Shown here in pieces: positions 1 to 12,420 of a stretch of DNA of 64,000 nt. Numbering within the stretch: position 1 is the stretch's first letter; every line of letters starts with the position of its first letter. The stretch is from the NCBI GenBank assembly GCA_030686995.1, contig CM060697.1:105275272-105339271 (forward strand), read 5' to 3'. A model generated the notes under the pieces. It was not told where the DNA came from, made no database searches, and saw nothing but the letters and a program-made list of their open reading frames with translations. Source of the stretch: Artemisia argyi. Taxonomy: Eukaryota > Streptophyta > Magnoliopsida > Asterales > Asteraceae. The translations under genes were made by a program, and so were the position numbers.

Positions 1-540
1 TTTTCTACTATGTGTATTATCCCATTGACCCATTGCAATATCCACTTCAAGATTTCAAAAGCCATTACCTACTATTAGAGATCAACCTTACATTACCCAC
101 CGCCGCCGGACACTTTGCTGAGATAACAGTGGTGGTGGTGATGAACAGAGTGTGGCGATTGTTGGGTTTGTATGTAGTTTTGAGTATGGTGAGTTTGGTG
201 TGGCTGAGATTTTGGATGGTGTTGACTCTTGAAGGTGGTGCCTTTGATAAAGAAAATCTACCAAAAAAGAGAATCGCATAGTTTACTCATCAACCAATTT
301 GATTAAAATTTACTGGATTAAACACCCCTAATTTGTGTTTTTGGGGTTTGGATGAGAATGATAATTTTAGGGGTAATTGTCATTTTTGGGCCCTTAAGTT
401 TTATAAATGTTTAATTTAGCAAAGTTGGAGAATTAACGAAATGTTCGTTAGTGGGTTAACGGAAAGTGAGAAAAAAACCTAAATCCGCTAAAAAAAAGTT
501 GGACGCCTTTATGTACAAGAAAAAAAGTTGACTACCTTGA
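1..540. other. Intergenic sequence, no gene recognised
   Basis: AT-rich sequence with a short GTG-rich stretch near 128-245. Small open frames exist on both strands over that stretch, but they reflect composition and match nothing I recognise. I see no RNA gene or element boundary here. Confidence 0.4.
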
Positions 541-3060
541 TTGGAAATAGACCCTAAGTTTAGTGCATTTTTGTGCTATTTGCCCTTACTTAAATTGCTT
601 CTTATGATTTCTTATGTTTCAAAAATTCTTTTAAAAGCTTGCATATCTGTTAATGAAGCTCATCTAAGCTTTCTAATAGCTTTGTATGAGATCATTTGCT
701 TTTTAACCTATTTAAATTCAAAAAAATTACAAAAGTCAACAAAAGTCAAACTGCTTATTGTGGATGATGGGCAGAAATGGAAGGTCCCATAGCTTTTACT
801 AGCTTGTTTATAACAAGCTAGAGCTTGTAGAATTGATTTGGCCTTGGTTTTGAGCACAAGGCAATAGTAAGTCATCTTTTTCATTTTTGCTTATTTACTG
901 TGCATCTGCTTATTTGGTGCTTTTTCCTGTTCTTATTTGCTTATTTTAACTTTTATGTGCCTGGTATGCTTAGTTCTCAGTTTAAAATGCTTTAGTTTAA
1001 ATTCTTAATCTTACATGTCATTTTTAGTTCTAAACTGCTCACTTTTAAATGCTTATTAAAACTGCTTATTTAGTCTTAGATTTTACTTTATAAGTAATTA
1101 TTAGACTTAGTATAAGTTTATTTGTTCAAAAATTTGGCTTTAAAAACAGTTTTCATAGTCAAAAACCAAAACTGCCCTTTTAAAGGGGTGTTTGGCACAA
1201 GACTTGTTTTTAGAAAAAAATTGTTTTTGACCAAAGATTGAAATTAGACCAGCTTTATATACTTGTTATTAGTAGTTTTAAAGTAAAATTTATTAGTTTC
1301 AATTAGTTTTAAAGCTTTTTAGCTAGTTTCTAAAAGATTTTAAGTTAAAACTGCCTAATAGATTAGCTTAGATGAAAACTAGATTAGGCCTTTATAGTTG
1401 TTATTTTTGCTTCAAACTAATTCTAAAAAGGTTATATAACTCAGTCAAAATCTGGTACTAGGGCTTTATTAGTTAAAAATCTCAATTTTACCCATTTTTG
1501 AAACCCACTACATCAGCATCATAACAGTCTCAACACCCTTTTTCATTTTCAATTTTAGGAAAGTTAAAGTAGGAATTAGGTTTACAAGTAATTAGTAGTA
1601 TAGAGTTCATCTTTGTGAGCTTAATTCAGTCTTTTGTGCTTAATTGATAGCTTAATCTTAGCCTGCAAAACTCTCAATTCAGGCCTGCAATTGTTTACCT
1701 GTCCAAACATCCTCCATGTCAGCAACCCTTATAAGCCCTTAACAAGCTCACAATAAGCTCAAATTTGGTTTTGGTGCCAACTGATTGTTTAATTTTAGTT
1801 GTTTGAGTTTTTTGTGCTCTGGATTATTCATTTGCTAGCTTGTTTGTTAGCTTAAAAGTGTCATAATAGGTTGTTTTAGCTTCAGTTTTGCTAATTACTC
1901 ATTTATAATTTTAAGTGCTTATTTGCCTGTGGGATAAGTGCTTATTTGTGTTTTGACTAGCTGCATTAGTTTAATTTTTGCCTTACATAGCTTATTAGTT
2001 TTTGTTGTAATTTTTAGAAGCTTATGTGAACTTATTATTTCCAACAGTTAAACAAATTTTTACAAGTGTTTTTTCAAATCTGTTAGCATTATTTACTTAT
2101 TCTTAGCTTATTATCAAGTTTCATAAAAGTTGCCTTTATTAAAAAGTCTTAATTTTATTTGCTTATTAAGTTTTAAAAGAAAAAATTGAAAAAAAAATAT
2201 ATAATTTACAAAAAGGAAAAGCCAGGGGTCGAACCCTTGACCTCTCCCTTTGACCAAGCAGACCAAGCATAGCACCAACACCCACTAACACAAGCGCCTA
2301 GGAACTTCTCATTTTGGTTGGTAATTTCAATTTATTTAACACTTATTTTCACTAATATCTTACTAAACTGCTTAGCTTATTTACAGCTTTTTCCTTTTAG
2401 CCTTTTGCATCTTTTCAATTTTCCTATGCTTATTAGTTAAACTACTTTTCCAAAAAATTTCATAATTTTTAAAATCATTTAGTATTTTTAATAATTTAAA
2501 TTAGTTAAATTAGTTTTTAATTCCTAAAAAATTATTTAAAGGTCAAAAAAATACAATTCTTTTTTTAAAAAATTTCTTTTGTCATTTAGGATCTAGGAAA
2601 AATAAATTTACACCCGTCGCACTTAAATTTCAAAACATTTACATTTTGGGCCTGTAATGAGCCTGGTTATGGGCCCTTTTTTTTTTTTTTTTTTTTTAGT
2701 TGCATTTTAGGATATTTTAGCTTACGTTTTGCGTTTTGCGTTTTGATTGTTTTCTAAGTAAGTTTTTAGTTTTATTTATCATTGCTAGATTAATTTGTGT
2801 TTTAGTTACATTTATTTATTTTCTCGTACTTTATTTTCAATTTAACTTTAATTCAAAAATCAAAATCAAAAATCAAAATCAAAAATCAAAAATCCATTTA
2901 TTCAAGCATTTTAAATACCAAACCTAAAACGATATCCTCGATTCACTCCTCGTTGGGAAACGACCCGGGTAATCACTTATCTGGATTTCTATAACGGATT
3001 GTGTTGTTAGTTTTGCACGTTGACCTTTTCCCGAGAGGTTTGACTTGTGTGTAATTCGCG
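541..3060 (+). repeat. Non-coding LTR-retroelement-like sequence
   Basis: Long T-rich, gene-free sequence with scattered AGCTTGTT/GCTTATT words and a 'caaaagtcaacaaaagtcaa' type motif. It resembles 30,060-31,680 in word content and in the order of several motifs, such as the AGCTTGTT stretch, the paired AAGTCAA words and the 'ggggtgtttgg' phrase. A poly-T run lies near 2,680-2,697, short direct repeats of 'aaaatcaaaatc' near 2,858-2,890, and a 'gggaaacgacccgggtaatc' phrase near 2,956 that has a counterpart at about 37,382. I read it as LTR or untranslated retroelement sequence. No termini or TSD could be fixed. Confidence 0.4.
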
Positions 3061-3072
3061 AACACATAATGT

Positions 3073-4308
3073 ATGTTGATCATGTGTTTTTTTTTTGCTT
3101 TTGCAGCGATGTATGTTCTTTCCTTTCTTGGTAGTTCATATGATGAGGGTGAGCCGGTTAGGCCTCCCGTAGACCTTCGTGGTGAAGTTGTAACTCCTCT
3201 GTCATATATGGCTGAGGTTGGGTTTCCCTTGGGCTCTGTTGACCCTAGTGGAAACGCCCAAGTTGACTATGAAATGAAGGACATGGAGGGTGGTACTAAT
3301 GATATCTCGTATGTGGAAATTATTGCCTCACATGAGTTGGTTATAGAAGGTTCCTTGCTTGAGACTCCGGTTACTCATGTGTTTGGTTGTGCTACTTTGT
3401 CTAACGTCACTAAGACATAGAGGTGAGTTTCAAAGGTCTCAGCCTTTACGGATACTGCTCTTGAATTTGACCAGGGTGTGTCTAGCCATCCTGGTAAGAG
3501 GCTTAATTGTTTGTACTGAACATCCAGGAGCATGTGATCCAACCGTTATTGATGAGGTTGTTATTGTTGAGCATCCGGTAGCCGTTGATGCCCATGAAGT
3601 AGTAGAATATGGCTGTGAAGTGCCTGCTATTGGGGTTGACTTAGCTTTTGGAACCCCTTTAGTAGCTATAGAGAGGCCTTTACTGCTGAAGATAGCGATG
3701 TCCAGGAATTAATTGTTTCTCTCGGACCTTCATTCTCCGGTATGCCCATGCCCTTTGCATCCTTGTGTTTGTTTATACCGTGCCAAGTTTTTGTGAGATA
3801 TTGTGACATTCTTCGTTTTTGTATTGACAGGTAGTGATGATAGTAGTGGAAGGGTTGGGAATTCATAAAAGAGTCCAACATTGTTCCTCCACACTATGCT
3901 GGGAGTGGATGACCCTATCACTGAACCTTCTTCCGTACGAGATTATCTTGGGGCCATCGTCCCCTCCTCCCACAAGTTCCTGGTGAGCGTCACCCCCTTG
4001 ATGTTACTCGAGAGTCCCTAGACCGAGCCTTGAGAGATTTTATTTGAGGGTATGATGAGATACTTCAAAGAGTTGAGTTGAATAACTCGACTGTGAGGGA
4101 GGTTGCTAGACTGAGAGCAGCCTTGGAGCAGTCCGATGGGATGGCCTCTCAGCTCAAGGAGGAGCTAAAAGAGGAAAGAGAGTGTTGGCAGGTAGAGAAA
4201 ATCTCATTGACTGCTAAACTCGTAGAGGTCGTGCAAGAGAAGGAAGTTGTTCTGAGGGAGAATCCAACTATTTTGGAAAAGATACGGGCTGAGAAGGGTG
4301 ACAACTAA
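3073..4308 (+). pseudogene. Degenerate unknown gene with C-terminal coiled coil, copy 1
   Basis: The product is not recognised. A probable ATG at 3,109 follows a polypyrimidine-AG splice-acceptor-like sequence ending at 3,106. It opens an acidic N-terminal stretch (MYVLSFLGSSYDEG...) that stops at 3,418-3,420. A later in-phase piece at 4,078-4,308 codes for about 76 residues rich in Glu, Lys, Arg and Leu (VREVARLRAALEQ..., LKEELKEERE), which look like a coiled coil. Between them are frameshifts and stops, so this copy is broken. A sister copy lies at 41,585-42,783, where the N-terminus reads MDVLSFLDSSDDEG. Both copies sit at the start of the duplicated PR-10 segment. It could be part of a retroelement gag-like gene or a decayed host gene; the sequence does not decide. 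Confidence 0.5.
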
Positions 4309-4552
4309 GATATGTATTGGCCTATGTTAGTCTAGGTAGGATTTTGCGTTTGATCAGGGTGTTGTGCCTCGGATCCTTAATGAAATTAACATCGTAGTCA
4401 ATTTATTACATGATGATCAAATGCTTGTTGAGGTGAGTTTGTGTGTTGATCAGAATATTGTTCCCTGGATCCTTAATGAGTTTAATATTTCAATTAACTT
4501 ATTGTATGTTTCCCATTTCTTACACTTAGTGATCAGTTAAGTGTGAAGAGAT

Positions 4553-5833
4553 GTGTTAATACAAATAATCGTTTAAAAACGTTATTTCTAATTAATGATC
4601 TTCTACTTTTTTATAATGACAAAACTAAACCGCAACAAGTGCAAGTTTACTTAAACAAGTTTTGGACTTAAGTTTTACGTCAATCAAAATCACTTACGTA
4701 TGAATGTGATTTATTTCAACTTGCATAATGATCAGAGAAATTTTTTACAGTTGCATAACATCATACATTTTGTAAACTTATATTTAAAAGTTTACTACCA
4801 CTTTTAATTACAACATTACTTTTATTTATAAGAAAATATTTTAATATCAACAAGCCAAAATCTTCCATTTTGAGAAAGGATTTAATATTGAAATAAGAAC
4901 AATCCTAATAATCCAAGACACTTGTGAAAAGAATAAAATGTATTTTTGCTTGGAAGACATAAACATTCTATTTTTAGATTAACTACTTTTAACAATTAGA
5001 AAACATCTAACCCATTTTCATTAGCACTTTTTAAGCATCACAAAATGGAAATATTCCAAGCAAACTCATATTCACCACCCTTGAAACAAGGTTGGTTTTC
5101 AATGTAGAGAGGACATGGACCCACTGATCCTCTTTTAGGGTGCCGTGGATCCGTCCGTGTCTATTGTTAGGTTCTCTTTCCTATTTAAGCAAGGATTTTG
5201 CACGCTATTAGACTCACCTCATGAAATCACATTTCTTACATTCTCTCATACATTCATATAAATTCTTTGATCATTATCCTATTCTAATAATTATCCTAGT
5301 GATCCATACTAACCATATTTTCTAGCAAGAGAAGAGCACATGAAGACTTCAAAGTTTTATGTGTTGCAGTTACTAGCTTTTGTATTTGCAAGATTGTTAT
5401 ACTATTATATTTTACTACCACCAAAGTTCATAACCAAACATCATACACCAAATTAGAGAGACAAGTTGGTATTTTAGGCCTCAAAATACATTGTGAGGCA
5501 GTTGGTTCTACCTCGAAAAGAACTCGATATTTAGCTTTGTATCGATAAAAGTATAAGCGGCGTTATACGGTTTTCTTCAACAAGTAAGGGAGCTTGTTGA
5601 CATAGTGAAGTGAACTATCGAGTCAGATACTCAGAGGGTGGAGTAGGGAAAGGAAGGAAGCTTTGTTACCAAACCACTATAAATACTCGCTTCTTGATTT
5701 GATCTTTTCATCATTTACTTATTCTCTTGTATTTACTTATATATATTATCATTGCTTGATTTCACAATAAGTTATCGAAATTATTATTTTAAAATGATAA
5801 AAATTATTCAACCTCCTATCTAGTTTTTTCAAA
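4553..5833 (+). mobile_element. Copia-family LTR, degenerate, copy 1
   Basis: The sequence from about 4,553 (tgtgttaatac) to 5,833, just before the primer site, matches the pattern of 31,690-33,061. Shared parts are the 'aacgttatt' start region, the 'aactcgatatttagct' region, and the 'ggagtagggaaaggaagg' stretch followed by CCACTATAAAT. A TATTTAA box lies at 5,182-5,188 and a second TATAAATA at 5,678-5,685. The start is approximate and no TSD was found. The sister copy at 42.88-43.08 kb keeps only the part equivalent to 4,857-5,060, so copy 2 of the duplicated unit has lost the rest. Confidence 0.5.
5112..5161 (+). promoter_or_regulatory. Hairpin upstream of copia LTR TATA box
   Basis: An inverted repeat pairs GACATGGAC at the left with GTCCGTGTC at the right, with inner complementary GGATCC/GATCC words. 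It ends 21 bp before the TATTTAA at 5,182. Similar hairpins precede the TATA boxes of other LTR families in the window. Confidence 0.45.
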
Positions 5834-5834
5834 A

Positions 5835-5848
5835 TTGGCATTAAAGCT
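5835..5848 (+). other. Degenerate primer-binding site (initiator Met tRNA type)
   Basis: TTGGCATTAAAGCT directly follows the LTR. The better preserved sister site at 33,063 reads TTGGCATCAGAGCT, which resembles the TGGTATCAGAGC site that many plant copia and gypsy elements use with initiator Met tRNA. Confidence 0.5.
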
Positions 5849-5903
5849 ACGTACGTTAACCAAGATTTTTAATATAAAGTGTATTTTAAAACTTGAACCG
5901 ATC

Positions 5904-7130
5904 TATGGATTCCAGAAACTATAAAGAATGGGCAATCTATGCAAAAACCACCACTTTTCAAAAGCGACGGTTTTAGTTATTGAAAAAATAGATTTGAAAC
6001 TTATATGAAATCAAAAGACATCGATCTTTGGCATTTTATCCTTGAGGGTGATTTTAAACCTATTATTAGAAATGTAACCCTCAAAGAGATGAGGTTGTTC
6101 CTTATGATCGTCAAAGTGACAATTTAAAGAAAAAGCTTGTTAAAAATAATGAGGCTAAAACGATTCTTTAGAATGCTTTACCTAAAAATGAATTTGAAAG
6201 AACTTTTATGTGTAAAATGGCTAAAGAAATTTGAGAATCTTTAATAATCACCCATTAAGGAAATTTCTAAGGTAAGGATAACAAAATTGATCTTTTTATT
6301 CAACAATATGAACAATTTTCTATCCTTGAAGATGAAAGTATTGATAGTGGATTTGTTAGATTTAATACTATTATTACTAGTTTAAAAGCTCTTGTTAAAG
6401 GTTTTCCTAGCAAAAATTACGTAAGAAAAGGGCTCTTCATCCGAAGTGGAGGCCGAATGTAACCTTGATTGACAAATCAAAGGACTTGTCGTCACTACAA
6501 CTAGACGAACTTATCGGCAATCTTAAGGTGTACGAAGTGGTAATGGAAAAAGACTCCAAAATCATCGAGAGCAAAAAGGAGAAGGTTAAGTCTCTTGCAT
6601 TAAAAGCCAAAAAGAAGACAAGTGATGATGAATGTTCCACCTCGGGTAGTGAAGACGAAGAGTATACAATGGCGGTTGGGGACTTCAAGAAGTTTTTCAA
6701 AAGGAGATGAAGGTATGTGAGACAACCTCGTGACGAGAAGAAATCATTCCGAAGAAGCCGTGATGATAAGAAGGAAAAAGTGAAAGGAAGTGCTATAGAT
6801 GCGGAGACCCGATTCACCTCATTGGAAATTGTCCAAAACCACCAAGGAACAAAGACCAAAAGGCTTTTGTCGGAGGTTCTTGGAGCGATGGTGAAGAGGA
6901 TGATGAAAAGATCAAGGAGGAAGCTTATCTCATGGCTCAAGCATCTAGTGAGGTACATTCCGACTCCTCTTATTATAGCGATGATAACTCTTCTATTGAT
7001 GACGATGAATTGCAAGGTGAGCACAACAAAGTATGTGAACTTAGTCAAAAAGCCATAAACAAAGATAAATTTTTTGGAAACTGAGAAAAGTCTTTTGGAA
7101 AATGAAGTTTTTGAATTAAAAGAGAAAATC
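5904..7130 (+). pseudogene. Decayed Ty1/copia gag
   Basis: Remnant of a copia gag polyprotein with multiple stops and frameshifts. It begins near ATG 5,904 and contains a gag core ending in a NYVRK-like segment near 6,415. At 6,465-6,707 comes a well preserved stretch ([20 protein letters not shown], then [12 protein letters not shown] and a FKKFFKRR end). A CCHC zinc knuckle, C-YR-C-GDPI-H-LIGN-C, is readable at 6,791-6,832, followed by a KPPRNK...GGSWSD-like acidic tail. All these blocks are typical of plant copia gag proteins with UBN2-type cores. Protease, integrase and reverse transcriptase are absent. Long open frames on the minus strand over this interval are antisense shadows. The end of a fourth copy of this segment reappears at 63,359. 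Confidence 0.8.
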
Positions 7131-7299
7131 AAAAGGCTTGAAAAAAAATAAAATAATTAACATTGGATGTGAATCATGTCAAGAGCTTTGTATTGAAAAC
7201 GAAAACCTTAAAGAAACTCAAACTACGCTTCTAAAGGAAGTATATAAGTTTATAAAGTTTAAAAAGAGTACTTACTCTTTGAAAGAGTACTCATCTTTT

Positions 7300-9540
7300 T
7301 ATGAGCGGCGAGCGTTAAGCGTTGTAATTTTAATTTTCGTTTCGAAAGCAACAAATTAATAGCTTTATTTTTTTTTTTTTATCCAGAATGCTCATTTTTC
7401 AACGCTCAATGAAGTAGCATTTTGAATCGTTGAGCATTTAGGAGTTATGAGCATACAGAATTACATCTTTCTACATATTATGATTACAACTACAACTATA
7501 TTACCAAATGTTTAAAAAAAAAAAGAAAAAAAAAAAGCTACTCACAACAACTTCGTACAACTACGGATACTTTTGTGAAACACACGTAATCAAAGATGGT
7601 CTAATAATATTTGTACTCGCACATATAAATCAATCACTTGATAGTGAAAAAGTGATTTATGTTCCTCTTTGAGTAAAAATTGAACATGTATCATACTCCC
7701 ATTGGATCTTATTAAAAAAAATTGCAGAACAGGGGATCCTAGAAAATGAAAGTAGATAGTCGGTAAGGGTTGAAGATGTAAGTTATGGTGCTTCTAGAAC
7801 AGCATTACATAGGAAATTGCAAGAGATTTGACTGTTAGTGTAAATTTAGAAGGTAAAATGGAATTAATTTATTTTCCACAAAAAGAAAGTGCAACATTTT
7901 TCCACAAAGACTGTTGACCAGTGACGATATTAATATTTCTTTGGCTTTGGAGAAGATTAGACCAGATGCCATATCAAGATCACATCTTCATTCATTATAT
8001 CATCATTTAACCATAATCACTCTTTTCATATTTTAAGTGTCATTACTCTTTTACCTTCAAGAATACTTTATACTTTATATAAGTATATTTTACGGACACA
8101 AAATAAAATAAATACGGACACTCGTAAGAAAGTAAAATAAAATAATGAGGGTGGTCACCACTCTCTCATCTTCTTTTCTTGAGTTATGCTTGAGGGACGG
8201 CTATACAATGGAGGTGACGTGTGAGGGTAAGTCCTCACCCTCCATTGCATCCAGCCTTACAAATGTAAAATATTTTAACTAAAAAAAAAAGATAAATTCA
8301 TAAATCATAAAATTACAAGAGTATAAGTATAAGAGTTATCAATTACATAATGTATATTTTCAGGGAGTTATGGTTAGTTTTGTTTCCAATTTTATGTAAA
8401 TGAAATGAGTGTTTTCTTTCAGATTATTTTATTTGATTTGATATTAATTAATGAATTATTTTATTTTATCTTAACGGAGAATCAGTCGAGCTATATTCAC
8501 TAACACTTCACCCATTTGACTTGATATGATGGCTTCATCTTCCTAACGCTGGTCTAAACTTTGATTTGTTTTTTTATATGCTGTAATTTGTTATTTGATA
8601 TTAACTGTTAAATTTTATTTTAAGGAAGAATCGCATATAATAGATCATTTCAAAATATACGTTCAATTACTTTTGGACCAATAATTAAAGGTGCTAAACC
8701 TATTTCATTGTTTATCTAATTAGTTATAATGCCCACGCACGCGCGGATTTTTTTTTTTTTTTTTGAATCATATATTTTTATTTATTAAAAAACAAATAAT
8801 TTAATCTTTGTTTTGTTTGATTTATGATGTTTAATTATAGTTTTTTATTATTAAAGATAATTATTTAAAAATTTTAATCCTATTATTAATTGCATCTTAT
8901 CTATATTTTTTGTATTTATCTTCTACCAGTGTTATAGATAAATATAAAATGTTACCTAATAAGACAATAATCTTTTTTTAAATAAAATTATTACTAAATA
9001 AGGTATGAATTCATTTTTTTAAAATGGAAAATTCGTAATATGGGTTTTGTTTTATTATATAAAAGATTATTTGTTTGAGGGATAATAACGAGTGTTGATT
9101 GGCACACTCTGATTTTTGATCGGAACACTCCAATGTACAATCTTTATAAGCAGTCTATGATAAATGTACAACTGGTCAAAGCACAGTTTGGAATGTGCAA
9201 ATCAAAATAAAGAGTGTGCAAATCATTAGCCATCTTGTATACAGGTGATAGTCATCAAGACTTCACCCCTCTGATAGATAATACGTTTTACATGTGCCGG
9301 TTTCCAGAATCTAAAGTCCTTGGACTGATATGTTTAATTCATGCGGCTAATTTTGTATCTAAGAATAATACCGGAGAACTTAAAATAAAAATAAAAATAA
9401 AAATAGGAATGAGATATATTGCTAACTACGTTTGTATGAAACGTTGAATTTGATAATAAACAACCACCGTTTCAAATACATTTATCCATCATTTTCATGT
9501 CATTAACATAAAGACCAATTAGTCCATCTTGATGGCTCTC
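7300..9540 (+). repeat. Upstream region of the PR-10 duplication unit, copy 1
   Basis: This non-coding stretch recurs in order at 43,430-47,650 (copy 2) and 50,440-54,600 (copy 3), with insertions differing between copies. Landmarks are 'agcgttaagcgttgtaattt' (7,313), 'gatggtctaataatattt' (7,595), 'agtagatagtcgg' (7,751) and 'ccattgcatcca' near 8,240. About 8,720-9,236 has no counterpart in copies 2 and 3; it begins with an 'ataatgcccacgcacgcgcgg' phrase and a T run and looks like an insertion private to copy 1. No gene is seen here. Confidence 0.6.
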
Positions 9541-9558
9541 TATACAATATCCATCGTC

Positions 9559-9566
9559 TATAAATA
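9559..9566 (+). promoter_or_regulatory. TATA box of PR-10 gene 1
   Basis: TATAAATA lies 83 bp upstream of the ATG, with the same surrounding sequence (ccatcgtc...ccacaatttttat) as in the two sister genes. Transcription would start about 30 bp downstream. Confidence 0.75.
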
Positions 9567-9648
9567 CCACAATTTTTATACTCATTTCATCACAAACAAA
9601 ACATCTTCTTTCATACATATTAACTGAGACCAGTCAATTAAGTGAATC

Positions 9649-10300
9649 ATGTCAACTGCTACAGTCGAAATTGACATTCCTTCAACGCATCCCGCTGAGA
9701 AGGTTTTCAAAGTTTTTTGCGACTTTGACAACCTCGCACCTAAGGTTAACCCTGCGGTTTTCAAGTCTATTAAGACAATTGAAGGCAATGGAGATGTTGG
9801 AACTACAAAGGACTTCCAATTTGGTGATGGTAAGAACTTGAACCAGCCATTATATGACTATATATAATCTTTATATATGCTTGACTCGTAATTAATAAAC
9901 CATGCAGTTTCATATATGTGATCATGTACTATGTAATAGCTAGCTTAATTATCTCATTTTTTATTCGTTATGTTTTGTTGCTAACTATATATTACTTGAC
10001 TTAGGCGTTCCATTTTCAAACGGGAAACTAAAGGTAGATGTTTACGATCCGAGCAACTTTACCTATGGCTACACATTTTTCGAAGGTGACTACTTGCAGG
10101 ATATAGCAGAGTCCATCACGCATCTTATTAAGATTGTACCTGCTGCTGATGGAGGAAGCGTATACAAACAAACAATTACGTATAACTGCAAAGGTAACGC
10201 TAAGCCATCTGAGGAGGCTCTTAACTCTGAAAAAAGTGAATTCGAAAAGACCGGCAAAGCTATGGAGGCTTATGCAGCTGTTCATCCAGAGCTCTATTGA
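9649..10300 (+). CDS. PR10: PR-10 / Bet v 1 family protein, copy 1
   Basis: Small cytosolic pathogenesis-related class 10 protein of the Bet v 1 superfamily. Such proteins form a hydrophobic cavity that binds cytokinins, flavonoids and similar ligands; the ligand here is unknown. There are two exons, 9,649-9,829 and 10,005-10,300, joined by a GT-AG intron in phase 1 within codon 61 (Gly). This is close to the conserved PR-10 intron position. The spliced product has 158 residues, normal for the family. The glycine-rich loop GNGDVG is at residues 46-51, and the family signature DGGS-x2-K-x4-Y at about 109-120. The start is the first ATG after the TATA box, with MSTATVEIDIPS at the N-terminus. 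It differs from copies 2 and 3 at about 19 residues, so it is the older duplicate. No disruption is seen. A GGTCAA (inverted W-box core) at 9,174 is private to this copy. Confidence 0.93.
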
Positions 10301-10620
10301 TTTCTCGTCGAAAAATTAAACATGTTGGATTGCGACACTTTGGAGTTCTCTTCTGTTTTCCTTTATAGTTTTAATAATAATGGACAACGTTCATGTTAAA
10401 TAACTGTTGTAGCATGGGTGTATGGACTAGTAACAACATTTCAAGGTTATCTATGTTTCATAAAATTTACTTACTTTTCATAAATGTCGAGAAAATTCAG
10501 CATCACTATTTATTTTATTTTTATTAATTTTAACATCATCGGTATACCATATACTATATATTCTGCTTCTAACTAGGGAAGTGATATTGACCCGGAGCTT
10601 TTTACTTGGTAGTTGGTACA
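10301..10620 (+). other. 3' flank of PR-10 gene 1, shared with copies 2 and 3
   Basis: The first 320 bp after the stop closely match 48,463-48,790 and 55,444-55,760, including 'catgttggattgcgacactttgg' and 'ggaagtgatattg'. The UTR and polyadenylation region should lie here, but no classical AATAAA stands out. Confidence 0.6.
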
Positions 10621-11860
10621 CTGATATTTAACGTGAATTGACACTTATAAAAAAATGATTGTTGTGTCTACTAATCATGCTTACAAATGTACTTAATGAT
10701 TTGATTGGTTGATTTAAAAAATGATTGGTGAAAATTTAAAGAGATAATATGCATAATACAATTGTACAAGTAATTTATGCATTAGCCATGTACCCCAACA
10801 TCTATTTACCAAAATGTTGACTTGTTTTGCCCAAAAAGTTTGTTCTAGGCTTCTAGCCTTCTTTTATACTTTCACTGGTGCCCCTTTAATCTTTGGCCGC
10901 CAGGCCACCACATTCGCACCACCGCACAACTCGCTACTACTTCTTCATCCATCATGATTGACTATTTGATCACCAATACTAAGTTGCCAGCAAACTCTCG
11001 TTCCTGAGATCTGGTAGATATACCATGAACGGAATGTTGTAAACTTCAGAACGTTTAAATAATCAACCCGCATCTTCATTCCTTTGTAGTCCAAAATAAA
11101 ATTTCGTTGTTTTCCTTGTTTCTATTTTTTTAATTGAGAACCAAAAACTAAAATGTAAAAGCAATTAATGTAACATGTTTATTGGTGACGAATGGAAGTT
11201 AATGTGTGAATCATTTCGGTCGAGTGGGGCTAAGAAGTTATTTCCGTATACATGTTCGAGTGGGGCTAAAAATTTATAATGATTACTAGTATTATGTTCT
11301 TTCGATAGTTCGGAGGTGTACGACTAAATATACATGTTTCTAAGCTGATTATTTACCGAGAATTCCGAAGGAAAAGGCCTAAAACTAGACTCAAACATAG
11401 GTGGGCTATCAATCTCTTTGCAAGTGAATCGAGCATGACTGTTGTTTGACTATTATTTTCATCTGGAATAAGTTTGAAACTTGTGTTACACTTTAATGGA
11501 CATCAAAGTGAAAATTAATCTGATTAACTCCGTTATGAAATAACCATCTGCACGAGTTTGTAGGCGCTCAAAGGCATAATGGTCAGGCGTCCCAATATCT
11601 ACACAAGAAATCTTAGGTTCAAATCTCTTTGGGTAAACACCTTGTTGTTTTTCATGGAAAGGGTTTGTAACGGTCACACGGGGATATCCAATAAGACCTT
11701 GTACCTTCCTTCAAAAACATGAAAATTTCTTTTGTTTACCCGTTCATAACCAACCCATATTTTAATTACAATTAGTTTAAATTGTTTTGCTAATTTGTAT
11801 ATAACTAAATACCCTGATCATTTGAAGTCTTGCTACAACCTACAAATGGGATTACCATTG
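10621..11860. other. Insertion private to the 3' flank of PR-10 copy 1
   Basis: In copies 2 and 3 the sequence passes directly from 'ttggtacactgat' to 'agtctttag'. In copy 1 about 1.2 kb intervene. Apart from a SINE-like segment near 11,560-11,715, I recognise nothing in it. Confidence 0.5.
11560..11715 (+). mobile_element. Possible tRNA-derived SINE fragment
   Basis: A tRNA-like head with a 'cataatggtcaggcgtccc' region resembling a degenerate pol III A box is followed about 35 bp later by GGTTCAAATCTC, close to the B-box consensus GGTTCGANNCC. A tail region 'gatatccaataagaccttg' follows. No TSD was established, so this is a motif-level call. Confidence 0.35.
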
Positions 11861-12420
11861 GTTCTATAGTCAAAGTCTTTAGGAGGGGGAAAAAAAGGAA
11901 GAATCTCACAACAGAAGAAAACGACATGGGGCCTTTTAAAAAAACGTCAATTCTAATACGAGGAAAGTCGTTAAAAAAAAGTAAAAGGAAAGAATATAAG
12001 AGTAACTACACTTGTTCGTTTCAATCAAATGCAGAATACTAAGTCAATTAAACATATTGTATTATGCACTATGATTGTAACTACTCGTTTAGTCTATTCT
12101 ATGTGTATATATTTTTTTTTTCTTTTTTATTATTCCAAAATAAATGTCTATTTTTATATCATCCTTAATATGCGCTTTCTTAAAACAAAGTTGAATAGTA
12201 ATAAGGATATGTTGATCTTTACACATCATTAGGCATGGTAAATTATTTATTCTTTTACTTAGTTTTCTTTCTTTAGTTCCATTTTTTTTTTAATTTTGTT
12301 TGTATTATTTGCACGCTATTTTACACGAGAATAGCTAAACTAAGAAGAATACTCACTATCAATATAAGTGGTTACGTATGTGATGTAAAACATGATTAGT
12401 ATCAAGTTGAGATGGTTGTG
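11861..12420 (+). repeat. Distal 3' part of the duplication unit, copy 1
   Basis: The sequence resumes its match with copy 3 at about 55,860-56,074 and, after the MULE-like insertion there, at 58,915-59,180. Shared phrases include 'aaacatattgtattatgcac', 'tagtaataagg' and 'aagtggttacgtatgtgat'. No gene is seen. Confidence 0.6.

Noticed and set aside
2222..2247. tRNA-like B-box match (minus strand GGGTTCGACCCC)
   Set aside because: No A box, cloverleaf or tRNA-length structure around it; a phrase common in plant retroelement sequence.
6437..7132. 231-codon open frame on the minus strand
   Set aside because: Antisense of the copia gag remnant; the plus strand shows the recognisable gag blocks and zinc knuckle.
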